Assembly (NCBI RefSeq): GCF_002863865.1
Contig: NZ_CP022684.1
Coordinates: 620,001-684,000, forward strand
Length of the DNA stretch: 64,000 nt
Source: Ketobacter alkanivorans
GTDB taxonomy: Bacteria > Pseudomonadota > Gammaproteobacteria > Pseudomonadales > Ketobacteraceae
Direction of reading: 5' to 3'
The notes beneath the pieces were generated by a model. The model made no database searches. It was not told the origin of the DNA and saw only the letters and a program-made list of their open reading frames with translations. Position 1 is the first letter of the stretch, and each line of letters starts with the position of its first letter. Position numbers and translations under genes: made by a program. Below are positions 1 to 8,783 of the stretch, piece by piece.

Positions 1-1
1 A

Positions 2-712
2 AAGGTTGTATACACAAGCTCTTTGTCCGCTATCGGACTGTTACCTGGCCGCGCCGCCTCCAACGAAACAACGCCTTTCAACCAATATGATGCCCTCCCC
101 TACATACTGAGCAAATATCTAAGCCAGCAAGAGGCATTGGATTTCGCCGAGCAAGGGCTGAATTTAACGGTGGTCAATCCTGCCTTTCCATTTGGACCAG
201 GGGATGTAGCGCCAACCCCAACCGGTGGCATTATTATGAAAATGATCGAAGGTGGTGCCCGGTTTTCATTCCCCGGCGGCTTTAACCTGGTCGACGTGCG
301 CGATGTCGCAGCAGGTCACATACTGGCAGCGGAGAAGGGTCGACAAGGAGAGAAATACATTCTGGGCAACGAGAACGTAACAGGTGAGGAATTCAGTAAA
401 ATTTGCGCAGAAATCCTGGGCAAATCTGATCGAGTCATACCGTTACCCGGTATGCTAGTGGAAGGTGGTGCTCAGCTGGCACAATTCATTGCAGACAACA
501 TCACCCACAGTAAGCCCTATATTATCCCCAAAGAGTTAAAATACGCCTCTCAATTCGCCTTTATGGATTGCAACAAAGCCCGTAAGGAACTGGGATACAA
601 TCCAAGGGATGTTCGTATCTCTTTACGTGATTCCATTGCTTGGTTTCAAAGCGCCGAGTTCCAAAACACCCAAACACGTCCAATGCCCTTGAAGACTAGC
701 GTTAATTACTAG
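2..712 (+). CDS. NAD-dependent epimerase/dehydratase (extended SDR), 5'-truncated
   Basis: The left window edge cuts this gene. The reading frame is open from base 2 and begins KVVYTSS, the end of the beta-strand carrying the SDR catalytic serine. The YILSK motif about 40 residues later supplies the catalytic Tyr-x-x-x-Lys. The segment VVNPAFPFGPGD followed by TPTGGII resembles dihydroflavonol-4-reductase-like proteins, including the hopanoid-associated HpnA group, which act on nucleotide sugars or small carbonyls with NAD(P)H. The Rossmann glycine motif lies outside the window. A TTG at 23 is in frame but is internal to the fold, so it is not the start. The true substrate cannot be told from sequence. 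It ends 67 bases before mscS. Confidence 0.85.
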   Translation, partial: KVVYTSSLSAIGLLPGRAASNETTPFNQYDALPYILSKYLSQQEALDFAEQGLNLTVVNPAFPFGPGDVAPTPTGGIIMKMIEGGARFSFPGGFNLVDVRDVAAGHILAAEKGRQGEKYILGNENVTGEEFSKICAEILGKSDRVIPLPGMLVEGGAQLAQFIADNITHSKPYIIPKELKYASQFAFMDCNKARKELGYNPRDVRISLRDSIAWFQSAEFQNTQTRPMPLKTSVNY

Positions 713-742
713 CTTTGTAGTGGATTTATAGTACTTGTCTTG

Positions 743-780
743 TAATATTGCCCTCTCATAAACGTAGGAGGGCAATATTA
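743..780 (+). promoter_or_regulatory. Perfect 13-bp inverted repeat burying the mscS ribosome-binding site
   Basis: The left arm TAATATTGCCCTC (743-755) pairs exactly with GAGGGCAATATTA (768-780) across a 12-base loop. The right arm contains most of the Shine-Dalgarno sequence AGGAGGG (766-772) and the A of the ATG at 780. A folded mRNA would hide the ribosome-binding site, which suggests translational control of the channel gene. There is no T-run after the stem, so a simple terminator for the upstream gene is less likely. The pairing is seen directly. The regulatory role is inferred. Confidence 0.6.
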
Positions 781-1598
781 TGTTCGAGGGCATGTTACCA
801 AAAGACTTTTCTCAAGAATTGCTTTTGGAGTGGGGAATCAGCATAGGAATGGCAATTGTTGTCTTCCTGGTTGGTCGTATTGTAATCAACGTCATCGTGA
901 AAATAGCTAAACACGCCATGGAAAAAGGTGGCATGGATGCTCTGCTGGTGAACTTCGTGTCATCCATCATGCGCTGGGTGTTGATGCTGTTTGTCATCAT
1001 TGCAGCACTGGAGCAGCTCGGCGTAGACACCACCTCCCTGGTCGCCCTGCTGGGTGCCGCCGGTATCGCTGTTGGTTTGGCGTTGAAAGATTCTCTGCAA
1101 AACTTCGCTTCTGGTGTAATGCTCATCGTGTTCCGCCCGTTCAAAAACGGGGATTTTGTGGATGCAGGTGGTGTTACCGGTGTTGTTGAGCACATTGGTA
1201 TATTCACTACCACAATGAAAACTGGCGACAACAAAGAAGTGATCGTTCCGAATGGCCAAGTCTATGGTGGCACTATAACCAACTTCTCCGCTCGCTCTAC
1301 TCGCCGTGTGGACATGGTAGTAGGTATCGCTTATGACGCCGACATTCGCAAAGCCAAAAACATCCTGCTGGATATTCTTAATGCAGATGAGCGTGTCCTA
1401 AAAGATCCTGCACCTGTGGTTGCGGTTTCAGAGCTGGCCGATTCTTCGGTAAACTTTGTGGTTCGCCCATGGGTAAACTCGGGGGATTACTGGGCTGTGC
1501 TGTGGGATACCAATGAGAAGGTTAAATATGCGTTCGACGAGGCAGGAATAGGTATTCCGTTCCCTCAGATGGAACTACACGTAAACAAAGCGGAATGA
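780..1598 (+). CDS. mscS: Small-conductance mechanosensitive channel, MscS family
   Basis: This 272-residue protein is close in length to E. coli MscS (286). It should form an inner-membrane heptamer that opens under membrane tension and releases solutes during hypo-osmotic shock. Two hydrophobic segments (about 22-42 and 60-80) precede the Gly/Ala-rich pore helix TM3 (about 88-118, LLGAAGIAVGLALKDSL). The beta domain follows, with FRPFKNGDFVD, VPNG and INFVVRPW matching the family, and a C-terminal alpha/beta domain ends in FPQMELHV. The ATG at 780 lies seven bases after AGGAGGG, and that site sits within a perfect hairpin. The gene is followed by a strong bidirectional terminator shared with the convergent csp gene. 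Confidence 0.95.
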   Translation: MFEGMLPKDFSQELLLEWGISIGMAIVVFLVGRIVINVIVKIAKHAMEKGGMDALLVNFVSSIMRWVLMLFVIIAALEQLGVDTTSLVALLGAAGIAVGLALKDSLQNFASGVMLIVFRPFKNGDFVDAGGVTGVVEHIGIFTTTMKTGDNKEVIVPNGQVYGGTITNFSARSTRRVDMVVGIAYDADIRKAKNILLDILNADERVLKDPAPVVAVSELADSSVNFVVRPWVNSGDYWAVLWDTNEKVKYAFDEAGIGIPFPQMELHVNKAE

Positions 1599-1600
1599 TA

Positions 1601-1634
1601 AAAAAAAGGGTGAAGCTAAGCTTCACCCTTTTTC
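1601..1634. terminator. Bidirectional rho-independent terminator (mscS / csp)
   Basis: The stem GGGTGAAG/CTTCACCC with short loop CTAAG is flanked by an A-run on the left and a T-run on the right. It can therefore terminate mscS on the plus strand and the convergent cold-shock gene on the minus strand. Confidence 0.9.
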
Positions 1635-1637
1635 GTT

Positions 1638-1850
1638 TTAGTCTACAAGTTGAACGTTCTCAGCCTGAGGGCCTTTCTGCCCCTGAGTTACGTTAAACTG
1701 CACTCGCTGACCTTCTGCTAGCGTTTTGAATCCATTACCACTGATCGCACTGAAATGAACAAAAACATCGGGACCGCTATCCTGCTCAATGAAACCAAAA
1801 CCTTTAGACTCATTGAACCACTTTACTTTGCCTTGAGAGGGGTTTGACAT
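1638..1850 (-). CDS. Cold-shock protein, CspA family
   Basis: A 70-residue single cold-shock domain (OB-fold), the standard CspA length. The RNA-binding motifs RNP1 (KGFGFI, residues 16-21) and RNP2 (VFVHF, 29-33) are intact, as is the opening [15 protein letters not shown]. Such proteins bind single-stranded RNA and melt secondary structure, either constitutively or after cold shock. The sequence alone does not tell which paralogue type it is. A good sigma-70 promoter lies about 140 bases upstream, giving the long untranslated leader typical of cold-inducible csp genes. An AGG ribosome-binding site precedes the ATG. Confidence 0.96.
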   Translation of the reverse strand: MSNPSQGKVKWFNESKGFGFIEQDSGPDVFVHFSAISGNGFKTLAEGQRVQFNVTQGQKGPQAENVQLVD

Positions 1851-1997
1851 ATTTTTTACCTAGCTTTTCATAACTTACTTTACGCGTACCTAAGTACAGT
1901 TTACAGCACCTTATCACCAGAATATTACAAATAACGCAGCGGAAGCAGGTCGTTAAATCCAGCCTGAATACCAAAGCAAAAAAAGCGCTTAATTTTG

Positions 1998-2025
1998 ATT
2001 ATAACCGTGCAACCTTGCCCGTCAA
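1998..2025 (-). promoter_or_regulatory. Sigma-70 promoter for the cold-shock gene, with long leader
   Basis: On the minus strand TTGACG (2025-2020) and TATAAT (2003-1998) are separated by 16 bases. This is a near-consensus promoter placed just after the pseudouridine synthase stop codon. Transcription starting near 1991 would give a leader of roughly 140 bases before the csp start at 1850, similar in length to the cold-responsive leader of E. coli cspA. The motif match is seen. The start site and leader function are inferred. Confidence 0.6.
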
Positions 2026-2031
2026 CGACAT

Positions 2032-2877
2032 TTACTGCCAATAGCGCCCAATACGGGATGAAGATAGCTCAAAGATAACCTGTTGCCCCCGAACAGGGCA
2101 TATGAAATCCAATTTGGTTGCAGCAAGATGCAATCCGCCAGGATTTTTGACACCATATAGCGCATCACCGCGCACAGGATGACCAATTTGTGACAAATGT
2201 CGGCGTATCTGATGCTTACGCCCAGTCTCAATCGAAACCGAAAGCAAACTGGAATCTTCGTCCACACCGATGATTTCCACTGTACTGACAGCGGCTTTTC
2301 CATCTAATGGAGCATCAATACGAGTAACCGACTGAGGTAACTGCCCCTCAACACGGACTAAATAGGATTTATTAATGTCTCGGCCTGAAAAAAGATTGCT
2401 CAGTAAACCTGCAGACTTTTTATCATGGGCTACCAGAATCAGACCACAAGCATCACGATCAAGGCGATGAATCAAAAACACATGGCGCTTGCTTCCGAAA
2501 GACTGCTCCACCAATCGCAGAATACTGCAGTGATCACCCCAATCGTTTCCCTGAGACAATAAGCCCGGCGGCTTAAACCAAACACTATACTTACTACAAT
2601 CGGAAATCAGCTCCGGCGGCTCCGGTTTAATAGCAAGCAGGACTGGATCGTAACTGAGTTTTATAGAAGACCCTGAAGGCAAACTTGCGGTCGCTCTTCT
2701 CAATCTCTGCCACTTGGCACCAGGCTTTTTTACCTGTACCGCACCGTTAGCCATGGCCACCTTAACGCGCCCTTTTGGTAAGCCCGTCTGCTCAGATAGC
2801 CAGTCACAAACATTGCCAACCGGCTCCTTTAAATGAAAGGATTTCTGAACACGCTGAGCGCTTATGTCCCCTACCAT
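2032..2877 (-). CDS. RluA-family rRNA/tRNA pseudouridine synthase
   Basis: This 281-residue protein converts uridine to pseudouridine in structured RNA. The catalytic motif HRLDRDACG is present, with Asp140 as the nucleophile. The upstream KPPG motif (about 102-105) and the downstream GRKHQIRRHL segment are also typical. The first 75 residues resemble an S4-like RNA-binding region. The target RNA cannot be assigned. The gene starts three bases after the stop of the JetC/MksB gene, so it is very probably co-transcribed with the condensin-like operon. It occupies the position where a Wadjet operon would carry the nuclease gene jetD. Confidence 0.92.
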   Translation of the reverse strand: MVGDISAQRVQKSFHLKEPVGNVCDWLSEQTGLPKGRVKVAMANGAVQVKKPGAKWQRLRRATASLPSGSSIKLSYDPVLLAIKPEPPELISDCSKYSVWFKPPGLLSQGNDWGDHCSILRLVEQSFGSKRHVFLIHRLDRDACGLILVAHDKKSAGLLSNLFSGRDINKSYLVRVEGQLPQSVTRIDAPLDGKAAVSTVEIIGVDEDSSLLSVSIETGRKHQIRRHLSQIGHPVRGDALYGVKNPGGLHLAATKLDFICPVRGQQVIFELSSSRIGRYWQ

Positions 2878-2880
2878 TAT

Positions 2881-5800
2881 TCAGCTTATCCCTTCCATAA
2901 AATCCAGTGTCGCTTGATCCCTTATCTTCTGACGCGACTGCTCCCACAGTTCGGCAATCTTGTCTTGATTACAACGCTTTCGATCAACAAGCACTCGAGT
3001 GTTTAACTCGCCAACCTTTTTACCAGATGGACATTTAGTGAATACCGTTTGGTGGCTGATCACATCCATAAATGGACCTGACTTGCTCGTTGGCATAATG
3101 AAAAGCAACTGCAAACCCAACGCATCCGTAAGATAGTTGATTACCTCACGAGAGCGAGTTTCATCCATCTTGGAGAATGCTTCATCAACCAACACCATGC
3201 GCAAATGAGTCGATCCTTCATTAAAACGGAAAGCGGAAGTAACCGCAGCAGAACGAATAATATAAGCCGGTGTTTCTAACTGACCACCCGACCCGGTTCC
3301 ATACTGGCTGAGAGCGATCGGTTGCTTACCTTCGGGCTCCTTATATATATCGTAGCTGCGGTAATTCCGATAATCCGCAATGCGCTGCAATTCGCGCATG
3401 GCTTTTTGTTCATCCTCATCCAGCAGCATCGATACCAGTTTATCGCGCACAGACAGCAACGCCTTAGGCACATCCATATCAAACAGGCTTGAACCATCAC
3501 CAACATTTGGTAAACGGGACACTTCCTTGAAAAAGCGCCAATATTCCTTAAATTCAGGCACCCAATTCCAAGCAAAATAAAAGCGCTCGCGATCTGTTCC
3601 AAAGCGGTGAGATTCCAACTCCCTGTTGAGATCCGTCAGCGCACGCTCACCTTCATTAATGGCTTGATAAATACTGTGACAAAGATGACTGACAAAGGTC
3701 TCATTAAACCGGTCTTTCAGTTTGGCCAACTGCTCATACTTTTCAACCAGCACGTTATTCTTGAGGCGGTTCGAAATATTATCCACCTCCTGATAGACCT
3801 CGTTTATTCGCTTGAAAAAGACAGGCATGTGGAGCGTTTCTATCTGGGGATCATAGATGACTGTGTCGGCTGCATTACAATGTTGATTATGACGCAGTAA
3901 TGTTTCATAAAGCTCATTGGCTGACCCTGTTAGAATTCGATCATACTGTTGAATTTCATCCTGATAAAAATTCTGATCATTTACAACAAGGGTTTCGTCG
4001 GCCTGCTTCAGGGCCGCCTCTGCATCGAACTGAGGATAGAGTTTGGCAATGCCTCTAACGGACATTTCTTTATCTTCTGCAATTTCTATCAGTTTATCTT
4101 GGTCATCTGCTATCTTGCGGCAAAGCACCTGCTCTGCGTCATATTCTTGCGCAAGTCGGCCTTTCTCGTTTTCCAGCTGTTTTAAATCAGCCTCTAGCGC
4201 CGCGTATTTCTCTTGCAGGGCAAGCAACTCCTGATCCAACACCTTAAATTCACCTGCATCCAAGTCGGCAAGTGTTTTTTCAGTCTGTCGTAGCTTTCTA
4301 TGCAACACCAGAATTCCCTGCATCAGGGTGGCGTAATCAACTCGACGAATACTTTCGATGGCTTTTAGCAATTGTTGAATGCCTGTCAATTGCTCCTGTG
4401 CTGCGTGAGCTTGCTTCAGCAGATCGTTATATTCGTTTTGCTTAGCTGCCGAAGCTTTATCAAGGGCAAATTGTCCGAACACCAATTCACTATCAGGAAT
4501 ATCACAACGCCAAAGACTATAGTTACCTGCCGCAAGACCCTCCCGCGTGATGCCACGGGCTACATTTTTGAGGTCTTGTGCATTATTTACCCGCACCACA
4601 TTGCCGTAACTGGCTTTAAGATAATACTCAACCGTTTTATGTTGAAATGAGAGAATCTCAACAATCGAGTCAGCGGAATTACTCAAGCGCGCCGCATCTC
4701 GCTCGGCTCGAGCGCCCTGCACCACCCGAGCAGCGCTACGCCGTCCTGCCAAATTACGTACTATTGATATTGCGTCAGCCTCGTATTCAGGAGCAACCAC
4801 AATGCCAAAACGGGCTCCGCCCAGATAACCTTCAATGGCCATTTGCCAGTCGGAATCCAGAACCTCGACATAATCACACAGCACGCGAGGTTCAGCTTTA
4901 GGGCATTGTTCACGAATAGCAGCCAAGGCAACTTCCACATGGGCAGGGTAACCGACCTGCCGGGCCTCCAGCTGGCTGATTTCCCGCTCTTTTACCTGAA
5001 GTTGTTTTCTGCGAGCCTGAAGATTACGTTCAGTATCCGCCCGCAGCTGTGAAACAAGATCACGCAAAGAGGGTTTGCCGTCATCCAGGGAGCCTTGCAA
5101 CTCTGCACAAAGCTGATTGTGTAGCTTCTCAACCTCAATGGCCTGATCTAACGAGGATTCCAGTGGCGCAAGGTCCACCCAGTCTTTACCAAAGAGCCCG
5201 GCCAGATCGACTTTTGCCGAATGACCTGACTGGATCACATTTTTCAGCTTCTCACGCAGGGATTTCGCTTCCAGAGCGGGCAGGTCAGCCCCCCAGCTCT
5301 GCTGCGATAAAAGGCCAGCCAAACTATTGGCAAATCGGATGTTGTCATTGATTTGATGATCCTGAGTCAACAGAGGCTGAGCTTTTTGAGCCAATTCCTG
5401 TTGCATCCGTTCAACTTGACGGGTGAGCTTATCTTTTTCATTCAACACCGATACCCCTCGGCGCTGAGCTTCCAAAGCAACGATTTCATCATGGGTTTCC
5501 ACACGACGCGCTTTGTTTACCTCCAGCCGGTTATCTCGTTCCTTCAATTCATCCAATAGCGATGCTTGTTTTTTCCTTGAAGTTACATAGGCACGCTGCT
5601 TGACCTGCAATTGACGCTGAGAATCCTGATAGTGCAGAACCTGTCTTTGTATCCAGGCATCCGTGTAAGTCCGGCAGGCCGCCCTGGAACGCTCCAGAAT
5701 ATCCAGTGATTGGATAATAGAGCGAGATTCCTCTTCCATTCCATGTATGGTTTTCATCAGATCGGAAACTGTGCGAATGGCTTCACCCAAGTCTTTCCGC

Positions 5801-6516
5801 TCAAGAATCTCATCCGCAACGAATTCGTTGATGCTCTTAACGGGTTTATAGGCCATAAAATTGGCAAAGGTTCGCGCCGCGTGCTTGGCTTCGCGATCCG
5901 TAACAGCATCTTTTCGCCCACGGAGTAAACCGTAAAACCTACGCAGGTATGCTCCTTTTTTGTCGTATACCTCAACGGCGGCTTTTTGGTACTCCCGACG
6001 CAGCAAATCAACAACGTCCGTCATCGGCACCACATGCTTACCGTCTTGATACTGGCGCACGAACTGATCCAAACGTAGCGTCTCACCTGGCACACACAAG
6101 AACAACAATTGATCCTGGCGAGCCTGTCGCTGTTGCCCGGCACTATCCAAATGTGCTCGCGCAGCCAGCACCACGCTGAATTCTTCGCCTTGCTCCCCTG
6201 CACTTGGTGTAAATACACCCACCAGATAGGCATCGGTTTGTTGAGGTCGGGCGTAACTACCGTCATCACAACCAAGCACGTATGACGCTAATGTTCGCAC
6301 TTGCTTTCCGCCACGGCCACGCTGTGTGGTTTCGTCTTGCCCTGGGTTGTAGTTGAATAGGTTCTCATGGGCCGCGGTCATCAGCGTTTGGATACCGTCA
6401 GCCGCTGTGGTTTTACCCGAGCCATTGCCACCAGAAAACAGATTCACTCGGCCAAATTCCACTTCCATCTGCGGAATATTACCCCAGTTAACATAAATCA
6501 TTTTCTTTAAATACAT
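2881..6516 (-). CDS. SMC-like ATPase of a Wadjet/Mks condensin (JetC/MksB type)
   Basis: A 1211-residue ABC/SMC-type ATPase. The N-terminus carries Walker A GGNGSGKTT (about 29-37) in the context NLFSGGNGSGKTTAADGIQ. A long central region rich in Glu, Gln, Lys and Leu looks like the two coiled-coil arms around a hinge. The C-terminal head has a signature-like GTGSGGQLETP and Walker B LVDEAFSKMD. This arrangement matches JetC of Wadjet systems and MksB of the MukBEF-like condensins, which extrude DNA loops and either organise the chromosome or recognise circular plasmids. It follows the JetB/MksE gene by three bases. Long frames antisense to it show no recognisable family and are ignored. Confidence 0.9.
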   Translation of the reverse strand: MYLKKMIYVNWGNIPQMEVEFGRVNLFSGGNGSGKTTAADGIQTLMTAAHENLFNYNPGQDETTQRGRGGKQVRTLASYVLGCDDGSYARPQQTDAYLVGVFTPSAGEQGEEFSVVLAARAHLDSAGQQRQARQDQLLFLCVPGETLRLDQFVRQYQDGKHVVPMTDVVDLLRREYQKAAVEVYDKKGAYLRRFYGLLRGRKDAVTDREAKHAARTFANFMAYKPVKSINEFVADEILERKDLGEAIRTVSDLMKTIHGMEEESRSIIQSLDILERSRAACRTYTDAWIQRQVLHYQDSQRQLQVKQRAYVTSRKKQASLLDELKERDNRLEVNKARRVETHDEIVALEAQRRGVSVLNEKDKLTRQVERMQQELAQKAQPLLTQDHQINDNIRFANSLAGLLSQQSWGADLPALEAKSLREKLKNVIQSGHSAKVDLAGLFGKDWVDLAPLESSLDQAIEVEKLHNQLCAELQGSLDDGKPSLRDLVSQLRADTERNLQARRKQLQVKEREISQLEARQVGYPAHVEVALAAIREQCPKAEPRVLCDYVEVLDSDWQMAIEGYLGGARFGIVVAPEYEADAISIVRNLAGRRSAARVVQGARAERDAARLSNSADSIVEILSFQHKTVEYYLKASYGNVVRVNNAQDLKNVARGITREGLAAGNYSLWRCDIPDSELVFGQFALDKASAAKQNEYNDLLKQAHAAQEQLTGIQQLLKAIESIRRVDYATLMQGILVLHRKLRQTEKTLADLDAGEFKVLDQELLALQEKYAALEADLKQLENEKGRLAQEYDAEQVLCRKIADDQDKLIEIAEDKEMSVRGIAKLYPQFDAEAALKQADETLVVNDQNFYQDEIQQYDRILTGSANELYETLLRHNQHCNAADTVIYDPQIETLHMPVFFKRINEVYQEVDNISNRLKNNVLVEKYEQLAKLKDRFNETFVSHLCHSIYQAINEGERALTDLNRELESHRFGTDRERFYFAWNWVPEFKEYWRFFKEVSRLPNVGDGSSLFDMDVPKALLSVRDKLVSMLLDEDEQKAMRELQRIADYRNYRSYDIYKEPEGKQPIALSQYGTGSGGQLETPAYIIRSAAVTSAFRFNEGSTHLRMVLVDEAFSKMDETRSREVINYLTDALGLQLLFIMPTSKSGPFMDVISHQTVFTKCPSGKKVGELNTRVLVDRKRCNQDKIAELWEQSRQKIRDQATLDFMEGIS

Positions 6517-6519
6517 GGC

Positions 6520-7230
6520 TTATTCGGCCTCTTCATGACGGGTAAACAATGTAGACTCTACCGCCCCACCCTCACCTGCACCGTTTTCATCGGATGCTGG
6601 CAAGTCCTGGCGAATCTGCTGTAGAACCGCCTCACTGACAAAACTGGTAATGGAAGGTCTGATCTTGAGCCAGGCATCATCTGTGCTCTCTTCTGCGCTA
6701 GAGATGAAGCGGATCAGTCGCAACTGGCGAATACGACGAAACAGCTGGGTGCGTTCAGTTTTCTTCTCTGGCAATGAGCGATTCAACAAGTTGCGCATCG
6801 CAATACCAAACCCTTCGAGTGAAAGCAGAACACAACCTTGGTCGTCAACCTGCCCCTCACGCAATGCTTTATCGTATTCAGCCCGTAACACCAATACTGC
6901 GGCGATCTCCTGTTGTGACAGTGTTGCGCGCAAGCCACCGGCGAAGGGCTGGTTGTCATCGTCAGGCAGCCCAGGTACTTTGGCCCCTGGGGGAAACACG
7001 CGAACAAACCCAAAACGGGTGTCATGTTGAATCCGAACATGCAGTGGGCTTAAGTAGTCGAGCACCAGTTCCTCGAGCTGTACGAATCGATCGTACAACA
7101 GGGTTTCTATTTGGCTCTCATCCCGGCTTAGCACGCCGTAATCCATCAAACGGATCAACAGTTCACTGAATTCATCCATTGAAAAGCGTTTTGTAATCAA
7201 CGCCTGCTGCAATTGTTCGGTCAATTTCAT
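6520..7230 (-). CDS. DUF4194 protein, JetB/MksE-type kite subunit
   Basis: This 236-residue protein belongs, by length, composition and position, to the DUF4194 family, the winged-helix 'kite' subunit of Wadjet/Mks complexes that bridges the SMC and kleisin. It opens [35 protein letters not shown] later segment with [16 protein letters not shown] looks like a winged-helix recognition region. It sits between the JetA and JetC homologues with gaps of only four and three bases, so the three products are expected in fixed stoichiometry. The family assignment leans on the conserved gene order as much as on motifs. Confidence 0.85.
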   Translation of the reverse strand: MKLTEQLQQALITKRFSMDEFSELLIRLMDYGVLSRDESQIETLLYDRFVQLEELVLDYLSPLHVRIQHDTRFGFVRVFPPGAKVPGLPDDDNQPFAGGLRATLSQQEIAAVLVLRAEYDKALREGQVDDQGCVLLSLEGFGIAMRNLLNRSLPEKKTERTQLFRRIRQLRLIRFISSAEESTDDAWLKIRPSITSFVSEAVLQQIRQDLPASDENGAGEGGAVESTLFTRHEEAE

Positions 7231-7234
7231 AAGT

Positions 7235-8683
7235 CTAGGAATCGGTTTCTTGTTGCGGTTTTTTTATCAATTCAATGTCAAACACATCAAAGGAATCAAA
7301 AAACTCATTGGAAGCAGTTTCGCCCGTAGGTGAAACAACAAACTGGTAATCACTATCCACCGCCTGATAAGAGGCCGTCTCGATAGCATGGGACATCGCC
7401 AATACGTCACGTGCAGTTCGCAAAGGAAGATCCCGAGTGCTGACCTTATTAGTACCAATCATGGCCGTAATCAGGTAATCATGTAGACCTTCATTATGCG
7501 TGATAAAAGCCTGATCCAGTTTCTGCTGGGTATCCACTTCACGTAATGCCGATTCATCCACCTCGCCTGCATCATCAATTCGAGTGTATAGCACACGTTC
7601 CTCACGCTTCATCTGCAACCTTAGCTGATCAGGGTCCAACCATCTAAAATGCAAACCAGCTAACTGTGTACCCGCACGCTCCAGCACCTGGTTCTGCCGA
7701 TCGCTATCCAGTTGCGCCAGCTCCCGGCACACGTCCACTACGCTGTTGTCACGTTGACTGGTCAGGTATGAAAGCTGTCGAATAATAATGTCCGCCCGCT
7801 TGGTGAAACTCTGCAACGCTCGGCGCAGGGCAGGCAACATCAAATCGGCGGCATTACGCATGCGAATTTCGATGGCATCCAACACAAAGTACAGAACCGA
7901 TTGATTGGGGTGCACCAGTTCCGGTGCCAGTTCTCTGAGCTTTAGCTCAGCCTCTCGCTTGAATTCCTTGCGTTTACGACGGATTTTATCAATAACCGTT
8001 TGAATAGCATCGCGGTGTTTTTCGACGCTATCGGCAGACAGGCGGATAGAAACATCCGGCTGAAAACGCTTTTCCATAAAATCAAAAAAGTGGTCGGTCG
8101 CCTGCTGTACCAAAAGCTGGGTTTCTACTTGACGTACCAGCTCCCGTTTACGTTCTTCCAACTCTGCAATTACGTCGCTGAAGTCGCTGATGATCCGTTC
8201 GGAATATTCATAGGCATCCATCAGGTCGTGCACTTCGCCCCTGGATAAAAATGCCTCCAGGGCGTTAAGTGTATTGCGGGTATTGCGATGGCGGGTACGT
8301 ACCGATGCTGTGCCCATTTCAGCAAGGCTCTGGGTGAACATGCGCCCTATGCGGGTAAACGGGAATGTGCTTTGCAAGGTGGCTTGATCCACTTGCTTTT
8401 CGATCCAGCCGTATTCCAATAACTGGTTGAGAATCCAGCTGGCCTGTTCACGCTCGGATTTAAAGCGGGTTTCATTGCCGTAATCACCCGAATCCAACTG
8501 CGGGGCACGAGCAAGGGCTTCTTCGAAGATTTCGATGATCTGATCGCGCTGCAGGGATTCGCCGTAGTCGGCGCGCGCGCTGTACAAGCGCTCGTACAAT
8601 AGGCGCAAGCACTCAAGGATTTGTTCGCGGTATTTGCTGGTCAGCGGTCGAAAAAACTGATTGCGTTCTTCACTAAAAAACAT
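7235..8683 (-). CDS. DUF3375 protein, JetA/MksF-type kleisin
   Basis: This 482-residue protein is the first gene of the condensin-like operon and matches the DUF3375 (JetA/MksF) kleisin family in length and position. It is largely helical, with an N-terminal helical region ([23 protein letters not shown]), a middle coiled-coil zone around residues 160-260, and a beta-rich C-terminal part. Kleisins of this family link the SMC heads and hold the kite subunits. The start ATG at 8683 lies about 100 bases downstream of the stop of the tandem thioredoxin-fold gene, leaving room for a promoter. I do not see a strong one. Confidence 0.87.
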   Translation of the reverse strand: MFFSEERNQFFRPLTSKYREQILECLRLLYERLYSARADYGESLQRDQIIEIFEEALARAPQLDSGDYGNETRFKSEREQASWILNQLLEYGWIEKQVDQATLQSTFPFTRIGRMFTQSLAEMGTASVRTRHRNTRNTLNALEAFLSRGEVHDLMDAYEYSERIISDFSDVIAELEERKRELVRQVETQLLVQQATDHFFDFMEKRFQPDVSIRLSADSVEKHRDAIQTVIDKIRRKRKEFKREAELKLRELAPELVHPNQSVLYFVLDAIEIRMRNAADLMLPALRRALQSFTKRADIIIRQLSYLTSQRDNSVVDVCRELAQLDSDRQNQVLERAGTQLAGLHFRWLDPDQLRLQMKREERVLYTRIDDAGEVDESALREVDTQQKLDQAFITHNEGLHDYLITAMIGTNKVSTRDLPLRTARDVLAMSHAIETASYQAVDSDYQFVVSPTGETASNEFFDSFDVFDIELIKKPQQETDS

Positions 8684-8783
8684 AGGTGGGCGCTTGCTGC
8701 ATCGCTCTTATCATAAGCTGTTTATCATAGGTGCTATGCCGCAAAGCGCCAATCTTTATTACTCGATAATGATGGATATCTGC

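Noticed and set aside
2022..6515. Many long frames on the plus strand and alternative minus frames within the JetC/MksB region
   Set aside because: They are shadows of the 1211-residue gene: none has a recognisable domain, ribosome-binding site or separate promoter.
2881..8683. Complete Wadjet anti-plasmid system
   Set aside because: jetA, jetB and jetC are present, but no JetD-type nuclease was found on either side, so defence function was not claimed.
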